A stretch of 48,728 nucleotides of DNA from Lachnospiraceae bacterium (lineage in GTDB: Bacteria; Bacillota; Clostridia; Lachnospirales; Lachnospiraceae), in NCBI GenBank assembly GCA_017469945.1, contig JAFUFI010000030.1, forward strand, positions 1 to 48,728, in the 5' to 3' direction. The position numbers and the translations under genes are program-made. Of this stretch, positions 7,224 to 16,206 are shown piece after piece (the first letter of the stretch is position 1; every line of letters starts with the position of its first letter). Under the pieces are notes generated by a model, which was given only the letters and a program-made list of their open reading frames with translations, did no database searches and was not told the DNA's origin.

Positions 7224-8441
7224 ATGAAAAAGAAGATTATCTGCTTATTTCTCACGGTATGCATGCTGCTGTTAGGAACGGGATGCAGCGATGGCACGCG
7301 CGCAAATAAACTCGTTCTGGCGCTTCGTGCCGGAACGTATTCTGAAGTAATCAAGGCTTGCATTGGTGAATTTGAAACAAAGAACGGAATAAAATGCGAA
7401 ATAGTGGAGATGTCGGAGGACGATCTTCACAGCTATATACTTAACGATTCGGTTCGGAAAAAGGGAAGCTACGACCTTTGCATGGTGGATTCTTCCTGGG
7501 TTTCGGAATACGTAGATGAGGGTGTGCTTTCAGACCTTGGGGAGCTCGGGTACAGCTTAGATGATGATATAATTCCCGCGACTACAACGATATGCGTTCA
7601 AAATGGTAAGACATATCTTGTACCTTACTACGGAAACGTTACGGTAATGATGCTGAACACAAAAACGGCGGATGCTCTGGGATACAAACCGGAGGATTTC
7701 GATTCGCTTGAAGATATGAAGAAGTTTTGTGAAGAAGCTGCAAAATCCGGAAAGGGCGGCTTTGTACTGAGGGGAGATACGGAGAACAACATTGTTGTTG
7801 ATTTTTTGCCGGTTTTATGCGCTTTCGGAGGATGGGTCGTGGATGAAAACGACAGACCTACGGTCAATACGCCGGAGTTTGCGGAGGCTTTGAGATTTTA
7901 TCTTGACATTTCGGAAACGGGAGGCTCTTACCCGAAGGATGAGCTTATCGGGTCCCTGGCCGCCGGAAAGCAGGCGGTGGCAGTGGGCTGGCCGGGTTGG
8001 TACAATGCAGAGACCGGCGCAGATACGGATTATATGGCTTTCCCGGGAAAGGCTACAGATGAAGCACAGTCCTATAATTCAAATATTTATGGAATATGGA
8101 CTTTGGGAATCCCGCAGAACTCCGCAAATAAAGATATGGCCGCCAGGCTCCTTACGTATCTTATGGACAGGGATGTTCAAAAGAGCACGGTAGAGATCGG
8201 CGGTGTGCCTTGCAGGTACTCTTCTTTGCAAGATCCCGAACTTGGTAAGGAAAACCCGCATCTTAGGGTTATATGTACCGCTCTTGAGAACGGTATATAC
8301 AGACCGGATATCAGGGAATGGTCAAGATTTTACACTATTCTGGGAAACCAGATGAGAAATATTATGAAAAAAGAAATCAGCATCGAGGATGGGCTTATCC
8401 TTGCGCAGGAAGAACTCGACGGGCTGATGGGCATAGAATAA
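7224..8441 (+). CDS. Extracellular solute-binding lipoprotein, family 1
   Basis: A 405-aa family 1 (sugar-type) substrate-binding protein of an ABC importer. A signal peptide with Cys21 (LLLGTGC) predicts lipid anchoring outside the membrane, although Gly at -3 is less usual for a lipobox. Later segments (YDLCMVDSSWVSEY, LVPYYGNVTVMMLN, FGGWVVDE, VAVGWPGWYN) follow the two-lobe pattern of the family. The ATG at 7224 is chosen over an upstream TTG because GAGGA precedes it and the signal peptide starts there. It heads the polyamine-type transporter operon, 24 bases before potA, although that operon has its own binding protein. Its ligand is not evident. Confidence 0.85.
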   Translation: MKKKIICLFLTVCMLLLGTGCSDGTRANKLVLALRAGTYSEVIKACIGEFETKNGIKCEIVEMSEDDLHSYILNDSVRKKGSYDLCMVDSSWVSEYVDEGVLSDLGELGYSLDDDIIPATTTICVQNGKTYLVPYYGNVTVMMLNTKTADALGYKPEDFDSLEDMKKFCEEAAKSGKGGFVLRGDTENNIVVDFLPVLCAFGGWVVDENDRPTVNTPEFAEALRFYLDISETGGSYPKDELIGSLAAGKQAVAVGWPGWYNAETGADTDYMAFPGKATDEAQSYNSNIYGIWTLGIPQNSANKDMAARLLTYLMDRDVQKSTVEIGGVPCRYSSLQDPELGKENPHLRVICTALENGIYRPDIREWSRFYTILGNQMRNIMKKEISIEDGLILAQEELDGLMGIE

Positions 8442-8465
8442 ATTTTTGCCCGAGGAGGATTTGAA

Positions 8466-9902
8466 TTGTCTGATCGTTACATAATTGAGCTTAATTCCAT
8501 CACCAAAACATATGAAGACAACGGATTTACGGCGGTGGAAGACTTTAATCTTAAGGTGAAGCAGGGGGAGTTTGTCACTTTTTTAGGTCCCTCAGGCTGC
8601 GGCAAAACAACAACTCTACGTATGATTGCCGGATTTGAACTTCCTTCTTCGGGACAGATTCTTTTGGACGGTCAGGATATCGCGCAGTTTCCTCCAAATA
8701 AAAGGCCGATCAATACTGTGTTTCAGCGGTATGCTCTTTTCCCTCATATGAATATATATGACAACATCGCCTTTGGCTTAAAGCTCAAGAAGATGAAACC
8801 GGAGCTTATTAAAAAGAAGGTGTCTCATGTACTTGAGATGGTTGATCTTGAGGGATTTGAAAAGCGAAAGGTTTCCACTCTTTCCGGCGGTCAGCAGCAA
8901 AGGATCGCTATAGCAAGGGCCCTTGTCAACGAGCCCAAGATTCTTCTCCTTGACGAGCCTCTCGGAGCCCTGGATCTCAAGATGCGTAAGGAAATGCAGC
9001 TTGAGCTTAAGAATATGCACGCAAAGCTGGGAATAACTTTTATCTACGTTACTCATGACCAGGAAGAAGCGCTTACCATGTCTGACAAGATCGTTGTTAT
9101 GAACAATGGTCGTACTCAGCAGATAGGAACTCCCGAAGATATTTATAATGAGCCGAAGAATGCTTTTGTAGCGGACTTTATAGGACAGAGCAATATCTTC
9201 AAGGGAATTATGACAGGACATCTTAAGGCGAGATTCGCCGGCGGAGAGTTTGACTGTATGGATGATGTGCCGGAGGGTACTCTTGTTGACGTTGTAGTTC
9301 GCCCTGAGGATGTTATAATCACAAAGCCTGAGGACGGTATCATTACCGGAGTAGTTACATCTGTTATCTTTAAAGGAATTCACTATGAGATAACGGTAGA
9401 AAGCGGAAAGTATGAGATGGTCATACAGTCTATCAAGTCCGCCAAGGTCGGTGATACCATCGGAATGAGTCTTGAGCCCGAAGGAATTCACATTATGATC
9501 GCCGAGGACCATACTACAAGGTTTGAAGCGGAGGTTGGAGATGACCTTAATCTGGTTTACTCCGACCGGACAATTCCCTGTGATGTGACAAAGGTATTTC
9601 CGGGGTCAAGGATAAAGGACGGAGAGTTGTTTGATGCTTCCGGAGAAAAGATTGATACTTCGGAAATCAAGGTTTTGGTTTCTATACAACCGGGTGATAT
9701 TCAATTGAGCGATGATGTTGAGGCAGGTCTTACCAGCGGAAAGATCATCAACCTTATATATAAAGGCGACCATTACAGCTATGTTGTCAGAACGATCCAC
9801 GGACACGATCTTATCGTAGATGATGAATACCTCTGGAATATGGACGATATGGTCGGGCTTGTAATGCCTGAAGATAAAATGACGTTTTCAGTAAAGAAAT
9901 AG
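8466..9902 (+). CDS. potA: Polyamine-type ABC transporter ATPase with two TOBE regions
   Basis: This is the ATP-hydrolysing subunit of a spermidine/putrescine-type importer. Walker A GPSGCGKT is at 41-48, the signature LSGGQ at 139-143, Walker B LLLDEP around D163/E164, and the switch THDQEEA follows. At 478 aa it is about 100 residues longer than usual PotA. The C-terminal part has one TOBE-like region near 285-345 (VVTSVIFKGIHYEITVES) and a second near 405-475 (KIINLIYKGDHYSYVVR), which look like duplicates. Translation starts at TTG, with GAGGAGG seven bases upstream. The potBC genes follow immediately. Confidence 0.92.
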   Translation: MSDRYIIELNSITKTYEDNGFTAVEDFNLKVKQGEFVTFLGPSGCGKTTTLRMIAGFELPSSGQILLDGQDIAQFPPNKRPINTVFQRYALFPHMNIYDNIAFGLKLKKMKPELIKKKVSHVLEMVDLEGFEKRKVSTLSGGQQQRIAIARALVNEPKILLLDEPLGALDLKMRKEMQLELKNMHAKLGITFIYVTHDQEEALTMSDKIVVMNNGRTQQIGTPEDIYNEPKNAFVADFIGQSNIFKGIMTGHLKARFAGGEFDCMDDVPEGTLVDVVVRPEDVIITKPEDGIITGVVTSVIFKGIHYEITVESGKYEMVIQSIKSAKVGDTIGMSLEPEGIHIMIAEDHTTRFEAEVGDDLNLVYSDRTIPCDVTKVFPGSRIKDGELFDASGEKIDTSEIKVLVSIQPGDIQLSDDVEAGLTSGKIINLIYKGDHYSYVVRTIHGHDLIVDDEYLWNMDDMVGLVMPEDKMTFSVKK

Positions 9903-9912
9903 GAGAATGGGA

Positions 9913-10701
9913 ATGAAAAAGACTTTTGCCAGAAAGTATCTGGGAATTCCCTACGCGATTTTCCTTGTTTTGTTTGTCATCGCGCCTCTCCTGGTACTTT
10001 TTTATTATGCTTTTACAAATGCCACAGGGCATTTTACTGTTGAAAATCTTATCGGATTTTTCACAGATTCCAATACAATCGGTACGCTTCTTTATTCACT
10101 TGCCCTCGCGCTTGTGGTTACTTTGGTGTGCCTCGTAATCGCATATCCTATAGCTTACGTCCTTGCAAGGAGCAGATTTAACTCCAAGGGCGTTGTTATT
10201 ATGCTTTTTGTTATGCCGATGTGGATAAACTTCACATTAAGGCTGACCGCGCTTAAGGAGATACTTACCGCTGTTGAAGGAAACCTTGCTTTTCATCCTT
10301 TTATCAATACGGTCATCGGTATGACTTACGATTTCCTTCCTTTTATGATATTGCCTTTATACAATACGATATCAAAGCTGGACGGAAGTCTTTTGGAGGC
10401 TGCGAGAGACCTTGGAGCGGGAGATATACAGGTCTTTTTAAAGGTTACCCTTCCATTGTCGATGCCCGGAATAGTAAGCGGTACCGCGATGGTGTTCTTA
10501 CCTGCTATGACAAACTATGTTGTACCGGATATGCTCTATAACAGTACGTATATCATGGGAAGCCTTATCGGAAGCTACTTCTCCGCCTACGACTGGCATA
10601 ACGGTTCAATGATAGCACTTGTTCTTTTACTTATTATCGTTCTCTTCACCCTGCTTACCGGCTCGGAGGAAGAGGAGAAGAGGGGAGGTGCGCTGCTGTG
10701 A
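9913..10701 (+). CDS. potB: Polyamine-type ABC transporter permease
   Basis: A 262-aa inner-membrane permease with six expected membrane segments. The cytoplasmic EAA loop EAARDLGAGDIQVFLKVTLPL docks the ATPase. An ATG at 9907 also exists, but the AGGAG site sits directly against it and is correctly spaced for 9913, so I prefer 9913. Its stop overlaps the GTG of potC by four bases, indicating coupled translation of the two permease subunits. Confidence 0.9.
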   Translation: MKKTFARKYLGIPYAIFLVLFVIAPLLVLFYYAFTNATGHFTVENLIGFFTDSNTIGTLLYSLALALVVTLVCLVIAYPIAYVLARSRFNSKGVVIMLFVMPMWINFTLRLTALKEILTAVEGNLAFHPFINTVIGMTYDFLPFMILPLYNTISKLDGSLLEAARDLGAGDIQVFLKVTLPLSMPGIVSGTAMVFLPAMTNYVVPDMLYNSTYIMGSLIGSYFSAYDWHNGSMIALVLLLIIVLFTLLTGSEEEEKRGGALL

Positions 10702-11501
10702 AAAAGATTGCGGGTCCCATTATAGTTGTTCTTGGACTTATATTTGTTTACGCGCCTATCCTCATCCTTGCGATATACAGTTTTACGGACGCTACTACAA
10801 TAGGTGCGATCAGAGGCTTTTCTCTTTCGAACTACATTACTCTTTTTACTACTCCGGAACTCGGAAGTATGATCTGGGGAACGGTGGCGCTTGCCCTTGT
10901 GAGTTCTGTGCTGGCTACGGTACTCGGAACGGTTGGAGCGATCGGATCTTTCTACTCCGGTAAGAGAATCGGAAAGATCTTTGGAGCCGCAAACCAGATA
11001 CCCGTTGTAAATGCGGACGTAGTTACTGCGTTCTCGCTCTGTATACTGCTGGTGGTTGTCCTCGGAGTAAGTAAAGATACTTTTATTCCGCTGATAATAG
11101 GGCATGTTGTGTTATCGGCGCCTTTTGTGTATCTTTCGGTTACGCCTAAACTAAAGCAGATGGATTCAAGCCTGTATGAGGCTGCTTTGGATCTTGGAGC
11201 ATCCCCCGCGCAGGCCCTCGGCAAGATCATAATACCGCAGATTTTTTCCGGTATCGTTTCGGGATTTGCCATGGCGATAACTCTTTCTCTCGATGATTAT
11301 TTTATAGCCACATACACAAAGCCTGCCACCTTTGATACCATAAGCACGTATGTTGTCAACGCCACAAGGGGATCGCATACGGAGATTAAAACTGCGCTTT
11401 GGGCGCTTTCCACAGTTATATTCCTTATTGTGCTGGTTGTTGCGATATCTATGAATCTATACAGAGGAAAAGTAAAGTCTGAAGAAAGGAGCGATGCGTA
11501 A
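10698..11501 (+). CDS. potC: Polyamine-type ABC transporter permease
   Basis: A 267-aa permease, the second half of the transmembrane channel. The EAA loop reads EAALDLGASPAQALGKIIIP. It starts at GTG overlapping the potB stop, with GGGGAGG upstream, and its TAA shares one base with the potD ATG, so potBCD are translationally coupled. Membrane segments begin at residue 5 and end around 255, followed by a charged tail. Confidence 0.92.
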   Translation: MKKIAGPIIVVLGLIFVYAPILILAIYSFTDATTIGAIRGFSLSNYITLFTTPELGSMIWGTVALALVSSVLATVLGTVGAIGSFYSGKRIGKIFGAANQIPVVNADVVTAFSLCILLVVVLGVSKDTFIPLIIGHVVLSAPFVYLSVTPKLKQMDSSLYEAALDLGASPAQALGKIIIPQIFSGIVSGFAMAITLSLDDYFIATYTKPATFDTISTYVVNATRGSHTEIKTALWALSTVIFLIVLVVAISMNLYRGKVKSEERSDA

Positions 11502-13000
11502 TGAAAAGATTTTTAGCGTCAGCTCTTTTGATAACACTTGTCTTTATAAACCTTGATGCAAAGAGTTTTGCTTCGGAAGAGAGTGAGGCCGCTCCGGGAG
11601 AGATCGTTCTTAAGGTATGTAACTGGGAGGAGTATATCGATGAAGGCGATTGGGACGAAGATGAAGTGATAGACCTAGAGAGCGGAGATATATTCGGAGA
11701 GAATTCTCTCGTTGAGGATTTTGAAGATTGGTACTACGAGACCTACGGACAAAAGGTAAAAGTACAGTACAGCTGTTTCGGTACCAATGAAGAACTTTAC
11801 AGTATGCTTACCATGGGTGATGAATACGACCTTGTATGCCCTTCCGATTATATGATCATGAAGCTTATGAGCGAGGGTATGGCAGAACCCTTTTCCGAAG
11901 AATTCTTTGATGAAACAAAAGAAGAAAACTACTATATAAACGGGGTATCTCCTTTTATCAGGGAGGTTTTTGAGGAAAACGAGATCGGCGGCGAGAAGTG
12001 GAGCAAGTACGCTGCCGGGTATATGTGGGGCGTTACGGGAATCATCTATAATCCCGAGATGCTTTCGCGCGAGGAAGCTTCGACCTGGAATGTATTTACA
12101 AATAAGAACGTATATCGCCGTATCACAATAAAAGATAACGTGCGTGACGCAATGTTCGCGGCTATCGGTGCTGTTAAGTCGGATTATCTTTTAAGCGACG
12201 GATTTCTTGGTTCGGATGATTATTCCGAGAAGCTTATGGATGAAATGAATGATGTTTCCGATGAGACGCTTACTGATGTTCAAAACTATCTTCAGCTTGC
12301 AAAAGATAATCTTTACTCTTTTGAAACCGACAGCGGAAAGGCTGATATGATCACAGGAAAAGTGGCTGCAAACTATCAGTGGTCCGGTGACGCCGTATAT
12401 GCTATGGAGCAGGCTGAAGAAGATGATTTTATTCTGGAGTTTGCGGTACCCGAGGAGTCCACAAACCTCTGGTTTGACGGATGGGTTATGCTTAAAGACG
12501 GAATAAAGGGGGACGCTGCCAAAAAGCATGCGGCAGAGAGCTTTGTTAATTTCCTTTCGATGCCGGAAAATGCCGTCAGAAATATGTATTATATCGGGTA
12601 CAGCTCCGTTATAAGCGGAGGTGAGGATGATGATACTGTTTATGAATACATTAAGTGGAATTATGAGGCAGACCCTGAAGAGGAAGAAGAACCGGTCGAA
12701 TATCCCTTGGGCTTCTATTTTACCGGAGACTACGAGGATGAGGATTATATACTGACTGTCAGCGAGCAGCAGACAAGGCGTATGCTTTACGCTCAGTATC
12801 CTCCGAAGGAAGTAATAGACAGAAGCGCTGTTATGCTCTACTTTGATACGGACACCAACGCAAAGGTAAACCGTATGTGGATTAACGTAAGGTGCTTTAA
12901 CGCTAAGAGAATTCCTATCTGGTTCTACTGCCTGCTGGGGGTACTTCTGGGCGGAGGAATATTTGTCGTTATAAGAACAAAGATAAAAAACAGAATGTAA
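11501..13000 (+). CDS. potD: PotD-like substrate-binding protein with C-terminal membrane anchor
   Basis: A polyamine-type periplasmic-binding protein of 499 aa, well above the usual ~350. An N-terminal signal sequence (about residues 1-25) is followed by the PotD-like opening VCNWEEYID and the segment YDLVCPSDYMIMKL. Two things are unusual. A strongly acidic insert follows NWEEYID (about residues 45-70). The C-terminus ends in a hydrophobic helix (about 472-492) before RTKIKNRM. In a cell without an outer membrane this helix would tether the receptor, replacing a lipobox, which is absent. It is coupled to potC by a one-base overlap. Ligand identity is inferred from the transporter only. Confidence 0.88.
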   Translation: MKRFLASALLITLVFINLDAKSFASEESEAAPGEIVLKVCNWEEYIDEGDWDEDEVIDLESGDIFGENSLVEDFEDWYYETYGQKVKVQYSCFGTNEELYSMLTMGDEYDLVCPSDYMIMKLMSEGMAEPFSEEFFDETKEENYYINGVSPFIREVFEENEIGGEKWSKYAAGYMWGVTGIIYNPEMLSREEASTWNVFTNKNVYRRITIKDNVRDAMFAAIGAVKSDYLLSDGFLGSDDYSEKLMDEMNDVSDETLTDVQNYLQLAKDNLYSFETDSGKADMITGKVAANYQWSGDAVYAMEQAEEDDFILEFAVPEESTNLWFDGWVMLKDGIKGDAAKKHAAESFVNFLSMPENAVRNMYYIGYSSVISGGEDDDTVYEYIKWNYEADPEEEEEPVEYPLGFYFTGDYEDEDYILTVSEQQTRRMLYAQYPPKEVIDRSAVMLYFDTDTNAKVNRMWINVRCFNAKRIPIWFYCLLGVLLGGGIFVVIRTKIKNRM

Positions 13001-13018
13001 TGCATTGGGGATTATTGA

Positions 13019-14248
13019 ATGAAGAATTACACTGATATTATGGACAGAATAATGAGGGCCGAGGTTGAGGGAGGAAGAGTAAGAGGTAATTCCGCTCTTG
13101 TCCTTCGCGAAGGAAAAGAGGTTTATTACGGACAGTTCGGGTATGCGGATTTTGAAAAAGGGCGACCTATGGAAAGGAATGCCATAATCAGACTCTTTTC
13201 AATGACAAAACCGATAACTGCTGTAGCTGTAATGATAGCGCAGGAGCGCGGCCTTATCGACTTAAATGACCCTGTTGGAGATTATCTGCCCGAATATGCA
13301 AATATGAAGGTTCTTAAGGAAGAAAAGGATTCTGAGGGAAAGGTAACTTATAGTGAGGAGCCTGCTTCGAGATCTGTTACTTTAATGAATCTCCTTACGA
13401 TGACATCGGGCATACCTTATGGTGAAAACTGGGAGGGGTGCAGTGAAGCCGGACGAAGAATGCAGGCTATCTTTGACGAAATCGTTGATGGAATAAACAA
13501 AGGAAAGAGGCTCTCTACAAGGGAAATCGTAAGAAAGATTGCGACGAATCCTCTTGCTTTTGAACCGGGCGAAAGATGGATGTATGGCCTTTCTGCGGAT
13601 ATTCTTGCTGCCGTAATAGAAGAGGCTACGGGAGTTAAGTACAGTGAATTTCTTAGAAAAGAGATATTTAATCCACTTCAGATGCCGGATACAGGATTTT
13701 TTGTACCGAAGGATAAACAGGACAGATTTGCTATGAGCTACGATTACCTGCCTAAGAAGGGCTGTGATAATGAATTTGAGCTTGTTGCTTCGGATGCCTG
13801 CTATCTCGGAGAGTATTATCATGAAGACGTTGCTTATGAGGCGGGCGGCTGCGGGCTTGTATCCACAATCGACGATTATTCTCATTTCGCTATGATGCTG
13901 GCGAATGGCGGAATATACAAAGGGGCAAGGATCATCAGCTCTGCCTCTGTAAAGTTTCTTGCAACAAATCATCTTACGCAGGAACAGACTTGGGCCCTTG
14001 ACTGGGACAGTAACAGAGGATATGGCTATGGCGGTCTTATGAGAGTACTTGTTAATCAGGGGAAAGCGGGTTCTCAGGCCAGCCTCGGAGAATTCGGCTG
14101 GGACGGCTGGACAGGAAACTACTTTTTCGTAGATCCCGAAAAGAAACTTGTGTTATTGTATTTTATCCAAAGAAGAGGCGCCGGAACAATGCCTGCTGTC
14201 AGAAAACTCCGCGCTGCGACCTATGGCGCAATTGACGACCTTGATTGA
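13019..14248 (+). CDS. Beta-lactamase-fold serine hydrolase (class C / esterase type)
   Basis: A 409-aa serine hydrolase related to class C beta-lactamases, EstB-type esterases and D-aminopeptidases. The nucleophile motif S61-M-T-K64 and the Tyr motif at Y189 (MYGLSADIL) are clear. The C-terminal GWDGWTGNYFFVDP segment is typical of EstB-like members. No signal peptide is seen, so it is probably cytoplasmic, which argues for an esterase or peptidase role rather than antibiotic resistance. It starts 18 bases after potD and ends the operon; a terminator follows at 14309. Confidence 0.88.
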   Translation: MKNYTDIMDRIMRAEVEGGRVRGNSALVLREGKEVYYGQFGYADFEKGRPMERNAIIRLFSMTKPITAVAVMIAQERGLIDLNDPVGDYLPEYANMKVLKEEKDSEGKVTYSEEPASRSVTLMNLLTMTSGIPYGENWEGCSEAGRRMQAIFDEIVDGINKGKRLSTREIVRKIATNPLAFEPGERWMYGLSADILAAVIEEATGVKYSEFLRKEIFNPLQMPDTGFFVPKDKQDRFAMSYDYLPKKGCDNEFELVASDACYLGEYYHEDVAYEAGGCGLVSTIDDYSHFAMMLANGGIYKGARIISSASVKFLATNHLTQEQTWALDWDSNRGYGYGGLMRVLVNQGKAGSQASLGEFGWDGWTGNYFFVDPEKKLVLLYFIQRRGAGTMPAVRKLRAATYGAIDDLD

Positions 14249-14308
14249 AAAACTGAATTTACAACTGAAGGTAAGATCAAAAGATTAAACTCCATAAAAA
14301 GAAAAAAT

Positions 14309-14340
14309 GCCCACGCTAATTGCGTGGGCTTATTGTTTTG
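14309..14340. terminator. Bidirectional terminator between convergent units
   Basis: GCCCACGC (14309-14316) and GCGTGGGC (14322-14329) form a perfect 8-bp stem with a 5-base loop. A T-rich tract follows on the plus strand and an A-rich tract precedes it, so it can serve both the serine hydrolase and the minus-strand small gene. Confidence 0.88.
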
Positions 14341-14348
14341 CGTAGTAT

Positions 14349-14513
14349 TTAGTCCTCTTTATCTTCGGCTTCACCGGCTACAGCAGAGGTTACAGCTGAA
14401 ACAACAGCAACAATAACAACAGCTATAATAATTATAAGGCCGCCTCCGAGTAGCATAAAGAGCATCGCCTGTTCATTTGTAACTGAGTTTGAAAGTAAGG
14501 TTAAAAGATTCAT
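14349..14513 (-). CDS. Small single-pass membrane peptide (54 aa)
   Basis: A 54-residue peptide with one long hydrophobic helix (about residues 17-46, rich in Gly, Ile, Val and Ala) and an acidic tail EAEDKED. An in-frame ATG at 14561 exists, but AGGAGAG is well placed for the ATG at 14513, giving this shorter product. It lies 44 bases downstream of the tandem-HTH regulator on the same strand, so they probably share a transcript. I recognise no family. It could be a membrane adaptor or signal peptide for that regulator; this is speculation from position alone. Confidence 0.65.
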   Translation of the reverse strand: MNLLTLLSNSVTNEQAMLFMLLGGGLIIIIAVVIVAVVSAVTSAVAGEAEDKED

Positions 14514-14557
14514 ATTTGTCTCTCCTACTTCGGCAACTCGCCGCTTACTAAATTGTA

Positions 14558-16012
14558 TCACACAGGTTCGCCTACGTCAAACATTGATATGATCGCATCT
14601 ACAAGTTTGGGATAGCGGATAACAAAGTTTATCTCGGGATCTCCTTGTTTTGCGATTATTATCAGTTTATGGCCATATCTTGTTATTTCTATATTTTTGA
14701 AGTAGATGTTCGAGTTAGCGGAAAGCGTTACGGGGACTTCGCCCTTTTCTTCCAGAAGAGCGTCAGTCTCTTTTTTTACCAGCTTTTCGTATTCGTCTTT
14801 TCTGTTGTCGTGGAAAATCTCCATCAAGGGAAGAGCATGGGAGAACAGGGCTTCTTTCCTTTTTACGGCAGCTTTGATCTCCGCAGGGTCAGAGCTTAAG
14901 TAAAAGAGGGCTGTGGAAAGATCCTTTTCGGAGCATTCACCGATTAGAGCTGTGCTTCCTGAGAGTCTGATGAGATGTGAAAAGGAACTCTCGGGTTCAT
15001 GTTTTAAATAGTAAGGTGAGATGAGCCCTGTCATATATAAGGGTATCCAGCTCTCTAAACCAAGTATCATTTCGGGAAAGGGACGTCCGAGGTCATGTAT
15101 TATATGTAAGCGTAAGCCCTTTTTTAACATCATGGCAAGTCCGATCATCCAGCTTCTTGAGAATTTCTCGTCGGAAGCCAGTTCCTCAAAGGGTAAATCG
15201 GAATACTCCCAGATATCTTCCTTTGACGGAGAAAGAACAGTTCTTTTTAGAAAAGCTATTTCAGCTTTCTTCATACCGGAGGCTCCGGAATAATGCTTAG
15301 AACCGGATGGCATAACAGGTGATGTTAATACTTTGATCTTATCAAAATGAATTTTCTTCATATAATCATTCAGATCAAATTCGTCAAGCTTAGAGAGAAA
15401 ATTGCTTATACTCTCTTTGTTTTGCCTTGCGGAATCCACATTTAACTCCGGGGTATTTCCCTCTGAGGAAAGAAGGTAGTCGTAAATATATGAAGCACGG
15501 GTCTCGGGAGTGTCCAAAAGATTTGTATCTATGCCAATTGCGTCTGATAGAAGGTTGATGCTCTTAAGAGTATTGCAGCCTGAAGCGATACACTTACTGA
15601 TCTTGTCTGTAAAGCCGATGTAGTCCGAAGGAGTTCTCTCTCCTCTTATAACACGCGTTATGAACGATGGATCGTAACCTGCGGTTGCGGCTATTTTGGT
15701 ACGGCTGATTTCAGAGAGACTTGTAAGGATGCCAAGTCTTTCTGCATATTTTTCACGATTGAGTCCGGGGGTGGGAAGAGCGTTTTTTAAACCCTCTCTT
15801 ATATCTTCCGGCGGCTTTACGCCGGACTTATCAAACAGCATTTCAAAGCCTGAGACGAGAGCGTTAAACTCCTGACTGTCGTAGGCGGGAATACGGCTAC
15901 CGCTTTTGTATCTGCTTATAGCTGCGTCCGAAAGTCCGGAGGCGGAAGAAAGATCACGACCGCTGCAATCTAAGATTTCCAAGTATTCTTCAATTTTATC
16001 ATTTAGAGCCAT
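14558..16012 (-). CDS. Tandem helix-turn-helix regulator-like protein
   Basis: A 484-aa protein with two XRE-like HTH regions: LSSASGLSDAAISRYKSGSRIP (about residues 20-42) and a second with KIAATAGYDPSFITRVIRGERTP (about 105-130). The rest, about 350 residues, matches nothing I can name and has no membrane segment. The start at 16012 is chosen because AAAGGGGAT precedes it; an upstream in-frame ATG at 16111 would add 33 residues unlike an HTH N-terminus. It is divergent from the secreted protein at 16207 and upstream of a small membrane peptide gene. A DNA-binding, signal-sensing role is inferred. Confidence 0.75.
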   Translation of the reverse strand: MALNDKIEEYLEILDCSGRDLSSASGLSDAAISRYKSGSRIPAYDSQEFNALVSGFEMLFDKSGVKPPEDIREGLKNALPTPGLNREKYAERLGILTSLSEISRTKIAATAGYDPSFITRVIRGERTPSDYIGFTDKISKCIASGCNTLKSINLLSDAIGIDTNLLDTPETRASYIYDYLLSSEGNTPELNVDSARQNKESISNFLSKLDEFDLNDYMKKIHFDKIKVLTSPVMPSGSKHYSGASGMKKAEIAFLKRTVLSPSKEDIWEYSDLPFEELASDEKFSRSWMIGLAMMLKKGLRLHIIHDLGRPFPEMILGLESWIPLYMTGLISPYYLKHEPESSFSHLIRLSGSTALIGECSEKDLSTALFYLSSDPAEIKAAVKRKEALFSHALPLMEIFHDNRKDEYEKLVKKETDALLEEKGEVPVTLSANSNIYFKNIEITRYGHKLIIIAKQGDPEINFVIRYPKLVDAIISMFDVGEPV

Positions 16013-16063
16013 ATTTATCCCCTTTACGTACGCTTTCAAATAATAAAATACACCCTTAATAAA

Positions 16064-16092
16064 AGAATCATAGATATTTCCCGATATGTCAA
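16064..16092 (-). promoter_or_regulatory. Candidate promoter of the tandem-HTH gene, with TAAGGGTGYA sites
   Basis: Reading leftward, TTGACA (16092-16087), a 17-bp spacer and GATTCT (16069-16064) put the start near 16057. An inverted TAAGGGTGTA (16049-16058) overlaps that start. A second, direct TAAGGGTGCA lies at 16152-16161, near the divergent secreted-protein gene, so both could be operators for one regulator. Confidence 0.5.
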
Positions 16093-16206
16093 TGCCAAAA
16101 TGGAAAAACAATAAAACAAATCAGCCTCGTATGTTAACATAAGCCTATGCATAAGGGTGCAATTTGTGCATAAATGGGAACATTATATTATTAAGAGGTG
16201 AAAAAT

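Noticed and set aside
8778..9512. 244-aa minus-strand frame inside potA
   Set aside because: It lies wholly antisense to a complete, conserved ATPase and has no recognisable domain; a by-product of codon bias.
16164..16191. TTGTGC/TATTAT as promoter of the secreted-protein gene
   Set aside because: It would start transcription near 16198, after the ribosome-binding site, so it cannot serve the ATG at 16207 well.
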